DNA of 10,210 nucleotides from Halococcaceae archaeon (GCA_007129135.1 SKWB01000047.1:1-10210), one strand, 5' to 3'; counted from the first letter of the stretch, positions 1-6,722 are shown. The notes: generated by a model from the letters alone, not told the origin. Program-made: numbers and translations.

Positions 1-1214
1 ACAGCCCCTCCATCCCAGACCGACCACGGCTCGACCTCGACCCCGAGATGTCCGAGGGCGAACGGCTGGCGGTCCTGGAGGACCACTACGTCGAACTCGT
101 CCGGATCCGCGATCAGCTCGAAGATCGCCTCTCGGATACGACGGGTCGGAAGGACTCGCTTCGCGACCACGTCGACCAGCTCGAACGCGAGAACAGCGCG
201 CTCAAGACCGCCTCGCTCTACATCGCGACGATCGAGGAGCTGCTCGACGAGGGCGCGATTATCAAACAGCACGGCACCAACCAGGAGGTGCTGACGGAGG
301 TCACCCCCTCGCTCGCGGGGGACGTCGAGTCGGGTGACCGCGTCGCGATCAACGACTCGTTCGGCATCGAGCGGATCCTCGACGCCGAGACCGACGCCCG
401 CGCGCAGGCGATGCAGATCGACCACCGTCCGACGGTGTCCTACGCCGACATCGGCGGGATCGACGACCAGATCCGCGAGGTCCGCGAGGCGGTCGAGGAG
501 CCGCTCGTCAACCCCGAGCAGTTCGAGGCCGTCGGCATCGAACCCCCGGGCGGCGTGCTGCTCTACGGCCCGCCGGGAACCGGGAAGACGATGCTCGCCA
601 AGGCGGTCGCGAACGAGACCGACGCGACGTTCATCAAGATGGCCGGCTCCGAACTCGTCCAGAAGTTCATCGGCGAAGGGTCGCGACTGGTGCGGGACCT
701 CTTCGCGCTCGCGCGCAGCCACGAGCCGGCGATCGTCTTCATCGACGAGATCGACGCGATCGCCTCCAAGCGGACCGAGTCGAAGACCTCGGGCGACGCC
801 GAGGTCCAGCGGACGATGATGCAGCTCCTCTCGGAGATGGACGGCTTCGAAGAGCGCGGCGAAGTGCGACTGATCGCCGCGACTAACCGCTTCGACATGC
901 TCGATCCCGCGATCTTGCGACCCGGCCGGTTCGACCGGCTCATCGAGGTGCCCGATCCCGAACTAGAGGGACGTCGCGAGATCCTGCGGATCCACAGCAG
1001 CGAGATGAACGTCGCGGAGGGCACCGACTTCGAATCGATCGCCGAGGAGACCGAGGGATTCAGCGGCGCGGAGCTAGAGAGCCTCTGTACGGAGGCGGGG
1101 ATGTTCGCGATCCGTGACGACCGCACGACGGTCGAACAGGCCGACTTCGAGGCCGCCTACGAGAAGATCGCGAACGAGGCCGAGGAGACCGACGCCCACT
1201 ACTACGTCCACTGA
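1..1214 (+). CDS. pan: Proteasome-activating nucleotidase (PAN, PanB/Pan2-like), 5' end outside window
   Basis: Hexameric AAA+ ATPase that unfolds substrates and feeds them to the archaeal 20S proteasome in the cytoplasm. Numbered from the ATG at 48: an N-terminal coiled coil (about 5-54), an OB domain (about 56-112), Walker A GPPGTGKT (174-181), pore-loop KFIGEG (206-211), Walker B VFIDEID (230-236), sensor-1 Asn280 in AATN, and arginine fingers in RPGRFD (291-296). The frame stays open upstream to base 3 and reads SPSIPDRPRLDLDPE before that Met. This resembles the N-terminus I recall for haloarchaeal PanB-type proteins, so the true start is probably just left of the window and the ATG at 48 is likely internal. 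The C-terminus is HYYVH, with Val penultimate, so it does not match the canonical HbYX gate-opening tail. No partner gene overlaps; the next gene begins 81 nt downstream. Family call is very secure; PanB subtype is inferred from the N-terminus. Confidence 0.95.
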   Translation, partial: SPSIPDRPRLDLDPEMSEGERLAVLEDHYVELVRIRDQLEDRLSDTTGRKDSLRDHVDQLERENSALKTASLYIATIEELLDEGAIIKQHGTNQEVLTEVTPSLAGDVESGDRVAINDSFGIERILDAETDARAQAMQIDHRPTVSYADIGGIDDQIREVREAVEEPLVNPEQFEAVGIEPPGGVLLYGPPGTGKTMLAKAVANETDATFIKMAGSELVQKFIGEGSRLVRDLFALARSHEPAIVFIDEIDAIASKRTESKTSGDAEVQRTMMQLLSEMDGFEERGEVRLIAATNRFDMLDPAILRPGRFDRLIEVPDPELEGRREILRIHSSEMNVAEGTDFESIAEETEGFSGAELESLCTEAGMFAIRDDRTTVEQADFEAAYEKIANEAEETDAHYYVH

Positions 1215-1295
1215 CCGGCGGCCCGTTTCTCACCCGAGAGGGCTCTCGTACGACGAACCGCAACCGATTACCCGCCCGATAGCCGAGGGCTCACC

Positions 1296-1766
1296 ATGGG
1301 GACGATCCGGGTGGTCTGGGGGCGTGCCAGCGCGCCGACGGCGATGGCGGCCTACGACGCCGCACTCGCCGACGCGGGCATCGAGAACTACAACCTCGTG
1401 AGCGTCTCCTCCGTGATCCCCGCCGAGGCGACCGTCGAGGCGGTCGGCACCGCCCCCGACCTCGGTCCGGTCGGGGACGTCCTCACCGTGGTCGAGGCGC
1501 GCGCGACGAGTTCAGAGGGGTCGGTGAGCGCGGCGCTCGCGTGGGCGGAGAGCCGCGAGGGCCCGGGGCTGTTCTACGAGGCGGGGGGCGAGTTCGACGA
1601 GGCGACGGCACGCGAGCGGGTCGAACGAGGGATCGAGGCGGGCCAGGAGTTACGGGAGTGGACGTTCGAGAAGCCCTCGGTCCTCACCCAGTCCGCGGAG
1701 CCGGCGGGCGAACACGCCTGCGCGGTCGTCCTCGCGGTCTACGGGCGGGGTCGGTCGCCGTTCTGA
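1296..1766 (+). CDS. pdaD: Pyruvoyl-dependent arginine decarboxylase
   Basis: Converts arginine to agmatine and CO2. In archaea agmatine feeds polyamine synthesis and agmatidine modification of tRNA-Ile2. The proenzyme cleaves itself at a Ser-Ser pair to give a beta chain and an alpha chain capped by a pyruvoyl group. Here the motif NLVSVSSVIP (residues 33-42) matches the cleavage region of the Methanocaldococcus jannaschii enzyme, so cleavage is expected between Ser38 and Ser39. GLFYEAGG (91-98) supplies the conserved active-site Glu95, and the C-terminal part (ELREW...CAVVLAVYG) aligns with the family end. The length of 156 aa fits the usual roughly 150-195 aa. The ATG at 1296 leaves the N-terminus starting directly on the first core strand (TIRVVWG). 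There is no Shine-Dalgarno, and a weak TATA-like GATTAC sits about 28 nt upstream, which suggests a leaderless transcript. No frameshift or missing catalytic residue is seen. Confidence 0.93.
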   Translation: MGTIRVVWGRASAPTAMAAYDAALADAGIENYNLVSVSSVIPAEATVEAVGTAPDLGPVGDVLTVVEARATSSEGSVSAALAWAESREGPGLFYEAGGEFDEATARERVERGIEAGQELREWTFEKPSVLTQSAEPAGEHACAVVLAVYGRGRSPF

Positions 1767-1798
1767 GCGGGCTCGAAACCCCTCGGATCGACCGACGG

Positions 1799-1809
1799 GT
1801 TTTTCGATA
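1799..1809 (+). promoter_or_regulatory. T-tract and TATA-like box between pdaD and the DUF5811-like gene
   Basis: A run of five T residues (1800-1804) lies 34 nt after the pdaD stop, in otherwise G+C-rich DNA, and merges into a TATA-like TTTTCGATA (1801-1809) about 35 nt before the next ATG. A short T-run is a typical archaeal termination signal and the same bases could serve as the next gene's TATA box, so either or both roles are possible. Seen by eye only. Confidence 0.35.
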
Positions 1810-1840
1810 CGGGACCCCTACCGCCGAGTGACTCGTTCTC

Positions 1841-2227
1841 ATGCACGGAAACACGCCGCACGCCGGCTCACGGGGGACGACCGACGCGGGACAGCGAGCG
1901 ACCGCGGACGTCCCCGACCTGTCGCCCGAACAGAAACGTGTCCTCCAGCACGACGCCGCACGTATCGCGCACGCGGTCCGGGACTACCTCCCACAGGAGT
2001 ACGTCGTCGGCTCGGACGTCGGCCAGGGGATGGGTGGACCGGAGGCGACCGTCGCCGTCCAGCCACCCGCCGGGGACGTCGTGAGCGCCGGCTTCGCGCC
2101 GAACCCGGACGGAGCGCCGACGGTGAGCGACGAGGACAGGGACGAGGTCGCCCGCGGACTCGCCGCGAGCGCCGCCTGGCAGGTCAAACGTACGGTCGGC
2201 TCCTCCTTCACGCCCGCCGGGCGCTGA
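1841..2227 (+). CDS. Conserved haloarchaeal hypothetical protein (DUF5811-like)
   Basis: A 128 aa soluble protein with no signal peptide or membrane segment. It has a low-complexity N-terminus (1-24), a helical segment beginning LSPEQKRVLQHDAARIAHAVRDYLP (about 27-51), a beta-rich core with EYVVGSDV and ATVAVQPPAGDVVSAGFAPNP (about 53-90), and a C-terminal helix (EVARGLAASAAWQVKRTV). From memory this arrangement resembles the haloarchaeal DUF5811 family, whose function is unknown; that assignment could not be searched here. Third-position G+C is as high as in the neighbours, which supports real coding. The stop TGA overlaps the ATG of the JAMM gene by one base (TGATG), so the two are almost certainly co-transcribed and may be translationally coupled. 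The start at 1841 is chosen because no Met lies upstream in frame at a sensible distance from the TATA-like element. Confidence 0.75.
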   Translation: MHGNTPHAGSRGTTDAGQRATADVPDLSPEQKRVLQHDAARIAHAVRDYLPQEYVVGSDVGQGMGGPEATVAVQPPAGDVVSAGFAPNPDGAPTVSDEDRDEVARGLAASAAWQVKRTVGSSFTPAGR

Positions 2228-2643
2228 TGCGGACGCTCTCGCTCTCGACACGCGATCGCGAGGCGATGATCGACCACGCTCGAGCGGGCGCGCCGAACGA
2301 GGTCTGTGGCGTCCTCGGTGGCCGTCGCGAGGGGAGGGAGACGGTGGTCGAGAGCGTGGTCCCAGTTCCGAACGTCGCGAGCGAACCGCGACGGCGATAC
2401 GAACTCGACGCCGAGGCGCTGTTCGCGGCGATCGAAGGGATCGAGGGGCAGGGGGTGGCGGTCGTCGGCTTCTACCACTCGCACCCGGTCGGCCCCGCGG
2501 AACCGAGCGCGACCGACCGGGAGCGGGCGACCTGGCCGGATCGCTCCTACGTGATCGCCTCGCTCGACGACCCGGTCTCGCTCTCCTCGTGGCAATGGGA
2601 CGGCGAGCGCTTTCGCGAGGAGCGGATCGAGTCGGTCGCGTAG
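2227..2643 (+). CDS. JAMM/MPN+ metalloprotease (desampylase-like, HvJAMM1 type)
   Basis: A stand-alone 138 aa JAMM zinc metalloprotease. The JAMM signature is complete: Glu25 (in NEVCGVLGG), His84 and His86 in GFYHSHP, Ser94 and Asp97 in PAEPSATD. The family hydrolyses isopeptide bonds to ubiquitin-like modifiers. In Haloferax volcanii the similar-sized HvJAMM1 removes SAMP modifiers from conjugated proteins, so desampylase is the likely role. The start is the ATG at 2227, which overlaps the previous stop codon. Reading farther upstream in this frame gives only Arg-rich shadow sequence of the DUF5811-like gene. The gene therefore forms a tight two-gene unit with that protein and lies 1 kb from PAN, consistent with a protein-modification or turnover neighbourhood. 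An alternative for small JAMM proteins is a role in sulfur-carrier or cofactor metabolism, but the lone MPN+ domain favours deconjugation. Confidence 0.9.
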   Translation: MRTLSLSTRDREAMIDHARAGAPNEVCGVLGGRREGRETVVESVVPVPNVASEPRRRYELDAEALFAAIEGIEGQGVAVVGFYHSHPVGPAEPSATDRERATWPDRSYVIASLDDPVSLSSWQWDGERFREERIESVA

Positions 2644-2653
2644 GCGTGGTCCG

Positions 2654-2661
2654 GATATATA
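2654..2661 (+). promoter_or_regulatory. TATA box of the zinc-ribbon gene
   Basis: GATATATA stands out in G+C-rich DNA and its centre is about 29 nt before the ATG at 2687. This is the spacing expected for a leaderless haloarchaeal transcript, and it gives the zinc-ribbon gene its own promoter 11 nt after the JAMM stop. Confidence 0.65.
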
Positions 2662-2686
2662 CCGCTTCGCGGTCGACTAGCGAACC

Positions 2687-2875
2687 ATGTGGCGTCTCAC
2701 CGCCGAGAACACGAACTCGCTCGCCCACCGAGTCGCCTCGGACACGCTCGTCTTCTCGTGTCGACATTGCGAGCACGGCGAGGTCGTCCTGACCGATATG
2801 ATCGAGGAGCCAGCAGGCGGTTGTTCGGAGTGCGACGCGCGCTACGAACTCTACGTGGACGAACACCGGTCGTGA
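2687..2875 (+). CDS. Small zinc-ribbon protein, function unknown
   Basis: A 62 aa protein with two Cys pairs, CRHC (residues 25-28) and CSEC (46-49), spaced as in a zinc ribbon that binds one metal ion. Between them is an amphipathic hairpin region (GEVVLTDMIEEPAGG), and the C-terminal ARYELYVDEH is a beta strand with acidic residues. Haloarchaea encode many such one-domain zinc-finger microproteins. Most have no known role, though some affect growth, biofilm or stress responses. The strong TATA box 29 nt upstream and the lack of a Shine-Dalgarno indicate independent, leaderless transcription. A larger frame over the same DNA (2689-2901) is Arg-rich and lacks the Cys pairs, so it is rejected. 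Confidence 0.8.
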   Translation: MWRLTAENTNSLAHRVASDTLVFSCRHCEHGEVVLTDMIEEPAGGCSECDARYELYVDEHRS

Positions 2876-3191
2876 CCCTCTTTATGAGACGAGCCCTCTA
2901 GCCTGGCTATCACCTCCCTCCGAGGGTGCTCTCCCCCCGACCCAGCCGTTTCGACTCGAACTCGTCCCGTGTGAGCGGTAGCCACGATCTCGTCCTCGCT
3001 CCTGCTCCGGATTCGGGGCGTCCCGGTCGCCGACGAACCTCTCCGGCCTTCCACTCGAAACCGTGGGTCGGGCTTCCCTCTGGCGTCAGACATACATCCG
3101 GTATCCGAGACGTCACGACCCCGGATCGCACGTCCTCCCCTCCGATCACCGATCCGTACCTGTGGCCGGCCGTCGGATACCGCTGTCGGCG
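2876..3191. other. Noncoding stretch between convergent genes
   Basis: About 316 bp between the zinc-ribbon stop and the stop of the minus-strand DUF3006 gene. Open frames exist on both strands (for example 2910-3149 minus, 2926 onward plus), but their third positions are not biased to G/C as in the neighbours, and the peptides show no motif. Visible items: a TATA-like TTTATGA (2881-2887), a short hairpin CCCTC-C-GAGGG (2915-2925) followed by pyrimidines, an inverted 8-mer GGTATCCG/CGGATACC (3100-3107 and 3174-3181), and the 8-mer GGCGTCAG repeated at 3082-3089 and 3188-3195. I looked for SRP RNA, RNase P RNA and tRNA signatures and found none. It may hold a 3' region, an ncRNA or a decayed gene. 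Confidence 0.5.
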
Positions 3192-3470
3192 TCAGTCCTT
3201 CGGCTCGTCCGGCCGGCGCGAGAGGCGGTCGAACCGACGACGCGCGGACTCGCGACGCTCGGCGGTCGCGGTCGGATCGTGCTCGATCCCCTCGATCTCG
3301 CCGCCGCTCAGCGTGACCCGGCAGACACTCCCGCCGGTGACCCGGTCGGGGAGGGTGTCGGCGTCGGCGTGGAGCTCCTCGATCGGCTTCCCGTCGGACT
3401 CGACGATCACCACCGCGATACCCTCCTCGATCCGATCGACCACTCCGGTGTACCGACCGTCGTCGATCAC
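3192..3470 (-). CDS. DUF3006 domain protein paired with the metallo-beta-lactamase lipoprotein
   Basis: A 92 aa cytoplasmic protein. Residues 1-65 form a small beta-barrel-like domain: DGRYTGVVDRIEEGIAVVIV, then LPDRVTGGSVCRVTLSGGEIEGIEHD, the DUF3006 pattern. The C-terminus is a charged Arg-rich helix (ERRESARRRFDRLSRR). The start is GTG at 3470, whose last two bases lie inside the TGA of the upstream gene (GTGA overlap). Starting farther upstream in the same frame would only read Arg/Gly-rich shadow sequence. DUF3006 proteins are often encoded next to ComEC-like metallo-beta-lactamase genes in bacteria and archaea, and the same pairing is seen here. Its biochemical role is unknown. The overlap implies translational coupling, so the product probably acts with or regulates the hydrolase. 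A single Cys (in SVCRV) is the only one present. Confidence 0.85.
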   Translation of the reverse strand: MIDDGRYTGVVDRIEEGIAVVIVESDGKPIEELHADADTLPDRVTGGSVCRVTLSGGEIEGIEHDPTATAERRESARRRFDRLSRRPDEPKD

Positions 3471-4702
3471 GCGATCACCCCCACGGACGGGGCGAGGGGG
3501 GCGCTCCCGTGGCCGGTCGCGGCTGTCGGGGCGGTGGGCGCTTCGATCGTCGCCTCCGGCTCGTCGCGTATCTCCGCCGGATCGGTCGTCGCCTCGGTCT
3601 CGGTCTCGATGGCGAGCTCCGAGCCGTCGCTCTCGATCACGACCGTCCCGTGCACGCCGGTCCAGTAGGTCTCGACCTCCCGGTCGGCGAACGCCTCCAG
3701 AACCTCGTCGTGCGGGTGGCCGTACTGGGACTCGTAGGCGGAGGAGATCAGCGCGACCTCCGGCTCGACCGTGTCGAGGAACGCGGGCGTCGAACTCGTC
3801 GAACTCCCGTGGTGGCCGGCGTGGTAGACGTCCGCGGCGAGCGCGTCGCCGTGGTCGTCGACCATCCGCGTCTCGGCGTTCTCCTCCGCGTCGCCGGTGA
3901 GCAGGAAGCTCGTCTCCCCGAACGCCAGGTGTACCGAGAGGCTGTTGTAGTGGAGGTCCTCGGGCCGGTCGCTCTCCGCGGGCGGGTTCACCACCGTCAC
4001 GTCGATGCCCTCCATCGGGATCTCGTCGCCCTCCTGGGCGTCGATCAGGTCCACGTCGTACTCCTCGACCGCGTCGAGGTACCTGTCGTAGGTCGCGGAG
4101 GTGTGGGGTACGCCCGAGTCCCACGCCTGACCGATCCCCTCGCCCTCGGTCTCGAAGTGCTCGATCACCGCGGCGTGGCCGCCGATGTGGTCGGCGTGGG
4201 CGTGCGTCGCCACGAGGTAGTCGATCCGGTCGATCCCCTCCCCCTCGAGATACTCGATCACTTCCGAGCCGTCCTGTCGCCAGTCGCCGGTGTCGATCAG
4301 CATCGTCTCCCCACCCGGCCCGACGATCAGCGTGGCGTCGGCCTGCCCGACGTCGATCGTGTGCACTTCGAGGGAGCCGTCGACCGCGTCGGTCTCCTCG
4401 TCGTCCGTGTCGGACTCGGTGTCGTCGCCGGATTCCGTCTCGTCGTCCGTGTCGGACTCGGTCTCGTCGTCCGATTCCGTCCCGTCGTCCGAGCTATCGG
4501 GACTCGCCTCGGTCTCCTCGTCGCTCTCGTCCGCGGCGTCGTCACCTTCGTCGTCAGCCGTGTCGTCGGCCTCGTCCTCCACGTCGTCGGTCTCGTCGGG
4601 CACGTCCGTCTCGGTCTCCCCGTCGTCTCCGACTCCGCCGCCGACACAGCCGGCGACCGCCACGCTGAGGACGACGAGCAGAACGAGGAGCTGTCGGCGC
4701 AT
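3467..4702 (-). CDS. Lipoprotein with ComEC/Rec2-like metallo-beta-lactamase domain
   Basis: A 411 aa extracytoplasmic hydrolase. Residues 1-19 are a lipoprotein signal (MRRQ, hydrophobic stretch, lipobox VAGC with Cys19). Residues about 26-108 are a stalk made almost wholly of Asp, Glu, Ser and Thr. The metallo-beta-lactamase domain (about 111-370) shows HAHADH (167-172), GDAEE with Asp271, HHGSSTSS (297-304) and GHPH (328-331), the arrangement of ComEC/Rec2 C-terminal domains. In ComEC this domain is thought to process DNA during uptake. Here it is separate from the ComEC membrane channel and is lipid-anchored outside the cell, so nuclease or phosphodiesterase activity is an inference. The tail (372-411) is Ala/Pro/Thr rich. 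The gene has its own TATA box upstream and overlaps DUF3006 downstream. Usual haloarchaeal codon use; no truncation seen. Confidence 0.9.
   Translation of the reverse strand: MRRQLLVLLVVLSVAVAGCVGGGVGDDGETETDVPDETDDVEDEADDTADDEGDDAADESDEETEASPDSSDDGTESDDETESDTDDETESGDDTESDTDDEETDAVDGSLEVHTIDVGQADATLIVGPGGETMLIDTGDWRQDGSEVIEYLEGEGIDRIDYLVATHAHADHIGGHAAVIEHFETEGEGIGQAWDSGVPHTSATYDRYLDAVEEYDVDLIDAQEGDEIPMEGIDVTVVNPPAESDRPEDLHYNSLSVHLAFGETSFLLTGDAEENAETRMVDDHGDALAADVYHAGHHGSSTSSTPAFLDTVEPEVALISSAYESQYGHPHDEVLEAFADREVETYWTGVHGTVVIESDGSELAIETETEATTDPAEIRDEPEATIEAPTAPTAATGHGSAPLAPSVGVIA
4397..4462. repeat. In-phase direct repeat in the acidic stalk of the lipoprotein
   Basis: An identical 24-nt block occurs at 4397-4420 and at 4439-4462, a 42-nt (14-codon) period that keeps the frame. 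On the minus strand it encodes the repeated TESDTDDE (residues 81-88 and 95-102), and surrounding codons are near-copies. This is a length-variable Asp/Ser/Thr/Glu linker that probably changes by slippage or unequal recombination. Confidence 0.7.
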
Positions 4703-4724
4703 ACCCGTCGGAGGGCTCGAGCGC

Positions 4725-4732
4725 GTGTATAG
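4725..4732 (-). promoter_or_regulatory. TATA box of the metallo-beta-lactamase lipoprotein gene
   Basis: Read on the minus strand, CTATACAC is centred about 27 nt before the ATG at 4702, fitting a leaderless transcript. There is no Shine-Dalgarno before the ATG. It places the promoter in the 85-bp gap after infB, so the lipoprotein/DUF3006 pair is not obliged to be transcribed from infB. Confidence 0.55.
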
Positions 4733-4736
4733 CTTC

Positions 4737-4759
4737 AGATATCTATTCTCTCTATAGAG
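4737..4759. promoter_or_regulatory. A+T-rich patch with two palindromes upstream of the lipoprotein promoter
   Basis: AGATATCT (4737-4744) and CTCTATAGAG (4750-4759) are perfect palindromes in the only A+T-rich stretch between infB and the lipoprotein gene, just upstream of its TATA box. They could be an operator/activator site or part of the infB 3' end. No T-tract follows infB, so a terminator is less likely. Confidence 0.3.
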
Positions 4760-4787
4760 TATTCGCGTGATACGACCGGTCCGGCTC

Positions 4788-6581
4788 TCACTTGCCCCAG
4801 AACGGGTCGCGCTTTCGGCGCTTGTCGAGGTAGATCGAGAGCACCTCGCGCTCGTCGGCGGGGAGGTCGGTCGCGAGCTCCTGTTCGAGGATCTTCGCGT
4901 GTTTCTCGGGCAGTTCGATCCAGAGCTCGTCGCCCTCGTCGATCTGGCGTCCGACCGTCGGCCCGTCGATGGCGACGCTCACCCGATCGCCGCGGGTCGC
5001 GACGCCGACGTCCTCGCCCTGTTCCTGAATCCCGTTGATCTCGCCGACGCGCTCGGGCTCCTGGCCCTCGAACAGCGCGACCTTCGCGTTCGTCTTGATC
5101 CGTCCGCCGAGCACCTCGACGCCGACCACTGCCGGGTTGTTCTGACGGAAGACGTGATCGCGGAGGATCCGGAACCGACCCGGCCGGGCGATCTTCTCGA
5201 GCACCGTCTCCTGCTGGGAGCGCGCTCGTTCGGTGACGAACTCGTCGTACTCCTCGACGAGCTGGTAGATCACCTGGTCGTCGAACAGCCGGACCTCGGA
5301 CTCATCCAGCGAGCGCTCGGCGTCGGCCAGCACGTCCACGTTGAACCCGAGGATGACGCGGTGGGAGGGGTCGTTCGCGGTGGACGCGATCGTCACGTCA
5401 CGGGGGGCGACGTCGCCGACCTCCGCGCGCATGATCGGCACCTCCGCCTCGCGGAGCGCGTCGGCCATCGCCTCCAGGCTCCCGAGCGTGTCGGCTTTGA
5501 CGACGACGCCCTCCTCCTCGGTGCCGACGTCGATCTCCGCGAGTTCGGCTTCGACCTCCGCGACCACGTCCTCGAGCGGGCGGTCGCGCACGACGCGGAC
5601 CGGCGCGCCGGCCATCGCGGTGTCGAGATCCGGCGCGGCGATCTTCAGCCCCGCCGCCGCGGTCACCGACTCGACCCGCTCGAACCGGTTCTCGGTCCTG
5701 ATCTCCGCGAGCGGGCGCGGCTGGAGCAGCGCGCGCACGTCGGTGACGATCGGGTCGTCGAGCCCCCCGACGACGATCGTCTCGTCCTCCCTCACGGTGC
5801 CGTCGTAGAGCACCACGTCGAGCGTCGTCCCGAAGCCCTTCTCGTCTTTCACCTCGAGGACCGTTCCGGCTCCGGGTCCGGCGACGTCGATCTCCATCTC
5901 GGTCTTCATATACCGTTGAGAAAGGCCCATCAGAACCGTGAGCAGGTCGGGGATCCCCTCGCCCGTCTCGGCGCTCACCGGGACGACCCCGACGTTGCCC
6001 TGGAAGTCCGTCACCCGCCAGTAGAGGTCGGCGGAGAAGCCCATGTCGCTCAGGTCGCCGATGATCTCGTAGAGACCCTCGTCGAGGCGTCGTCTCGTTC
6101 GCTCGCTCTGGGACTCGTAGGTCCCCTGGATCGGGGCGTTCTCCGTCGGGTTCCACCCCGGTGTCGTGTCCACCTTGTTCGCCGCGACAATAAAGGGCGT
6201 CTGGGAGTTCTTGAGGATCGTCACCGCCTCCTCCGTCTGGGGCTGGAAGCCGTCGTTGACGTCCACCACGAGGATCGCGATGTCCGCGAGCGCCCCGCCC
6301 CGCGAGCGAAGCGTCGTGAAGGAGTGGTGACCGGGCGTGTCGATGAAGAGCAGGCCAGGTAGGTCGAAGTCGGTCGGGTCGACGAGGCTGCCCGCCACCT
6401 GCGAGACGGTCTCTAAGGGCACCGCGGTCGCCCCGATGTGCTGGGTGATCGCGCCGGCCTCGCCGGAGGCGACCGCCGAGCCCCGGATCATATCGAGCAG
6501 ACTGGTCTTCCCGTGGTCGACGTGGCCGAGGACGGCGACGATCGGCGTTCTGAGGTCCTGTGAGTGGGTCGTTTCTGCCAT
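4788..6581 (-). CDS. infB: Translation initiation factor aIF5B (IF-2 family GTPase)
   Basis: Ribosome-dependent GTPase that promotes subunit joining and initiator tRNA placement. The protein is 597 aa, the normal archaeal aIF5B length, and is complete with no intein. The G domain carries G1 GHVDHGKT (19-26), switch I Thr in ITQHIGA (Thr46), G3 DTPGHH (81-86), G4 NKVD (135-138) and G5 SAE (203-205). Domain II follows (about 215-330: [23 protein letters not shown]), then domain III (about 335-450) and the C-terminal barrel and helices that contact initiator tRNA (about 460-597), ending KRDPFWGK. The ATG at 6581 is preceded by GGTGATC, unlike most neighbours. Downstream on the same strand is the lipoprotein/DUF3006 pair. 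In many haloarchaea a PRC-barrel gene lies beside infB (from memory). Here such a gene lies 3.5 kb away, divergently oriented, beyond an inserted-looking cassette. Confidence 0.97.
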   Translation of the reverse strand: MAETTHSQDLRTPIVAVLGHVDHGKTSLLDMIRGSAVASGEAGAITQHIGATAVPLETVSQVAGSLVDPTDFDLPGLLFIDTPGHHSFTTLRSRGGALADIAILVVDVNDGFQPQTEEAVTILKNSQTPFIVAANKVDTTPGWNPTENAPIQGTYESQSERTRRRLDEGLYEIIGDLSDMGFSADLYWRVTDFQGNVGVVPVSAETGEGIPDLLTVLMGLSQRYMKTEMEIDVAGPGAGTVLEVKDEKGFGTTLDVVLYDGTVREDETIVVGGLDDPIVTDVRALLQPRPLAEIRTENRFERVESVTAAAGLKIAAPDLDTAMAGAPVRVVRDRPLEDVVAEVEAELAEIDVGTEEEGVVVKADTLGSLEAMADALREAEVPIMRAEVGDVAPRDVTIASTANDPSHRVILGFNVDVLADAERSLDESEVRLFDDQVIYQLVEEYDEFVTERARSQQETVLEKIARPGRFRILRDHVFRQNNPAVVGVEVLGGRIKTNAKVALFEGQEPERVGEINGIQEQGEDVGVATRGDRVSVAIDGPTVGRQIDEGDELWIELPEKHAKILEQELATDLPADEREVLSIYLDKRRKRDPFWGK

Positions 6582-6585
6582 GTGA

Positions 6586-6592
6586 GATCACC
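6586..6592 (-). promoter_or_regulatory. Shine-Dalgarno of infB
   Basis: On the minus strand GGTGATC, a 7-nt match to the complement of the archaeal 16S rRNA 3' end, ends 4 nt before the infB ATG. The other starts in the window look leaderless or have only weak purine stretches. It supports 6581 as the start and implies a short 5' leader. Confidence 0.7.
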
Positions 6593-6629
6593 GAGAAAGG
6601 GTCGTTACCCACCTCACGCGTCGGATGGA

Positions 6630-6637
6630 CAATAAGG
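6630..6637 (-). promoter_or_regulatory. Probable TATA box of infB
   Basis: CCTTATTG on the minus strand, preceded by a purine-rich GAAAG that could act as BRE, lies about 50 nt before the infB ATG. A start site about 25 nt downstream would give a leader of roughly 25 nt containing the Shine-Dalgarno. Confidence 0.45.
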
Positions 6638-6686
6638 CTTTCAACTCGCCGTGTGGGTCGAACGCCCGCTCGTCGGCCGGCGTGGG

Positions 6687-6696
6687 TTCAAATACG
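6687..6696 (+). promoter_or_regulatory. Probable TATA box of the Tat-signal cassette
   Basis: TTCAAATACG is the most A+T-rich stretch before the first cassette gene and is centred about 30 nt upstream of the ATG at 6723. This spacing supports a leaderless transcript beginning at that ATG rather than at the Met at 6651. Confidence 0.5.
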
Positions 6697-6722
6697 ATCG
6701 GGAAGCAGACGCGGCGAGTCAC

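Noticed and set aside
1828..2226. N-terminal extension of the JAMM frame upstream of 2227
   Set aside because: The extra 133 residues are Arg/Gly-rich out-of-frame reading of the DUF5811-like gene; the ATG at 2227 gives the normal JAMM length.
2910..3149. Minus-strand 79-codon frame in the intergenic stretch
   Set aside because: GTG start, no G/C bias at third positions, no recognisable motif.
3471..4124. Upstream extension of the DUF3006 frame
   Set aside because: Arg/Gly/Asp-rich shadow within the lipoprotein gene; the DUF3006 domain begins right after the GTG at 3470.
3509..4732. Long plus-strand open frame (407 codons) opposite the lipoprotein gene
   Set aside because: It is Arg/Val/Gly-rich with no domain, and mirrors the G/C-rich codons of the minus-strand gene, whose lipobox and HAHADH motifs are unmistakable.
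4767..6362. Long plus-strand open frame (531 codons) opposite infB
   Set aside because: Shadow of infB caused by high G+C; Leu/Asp/Arg/Val/His-rich with no motif, while infB has all five G motifs.
6651..6722. Earlier start for cassette gene A
   Set aside because: It would bury the Tat motif about 37 residues in and overlie the probable TATA box; the ATG at 6723 fits both signals.
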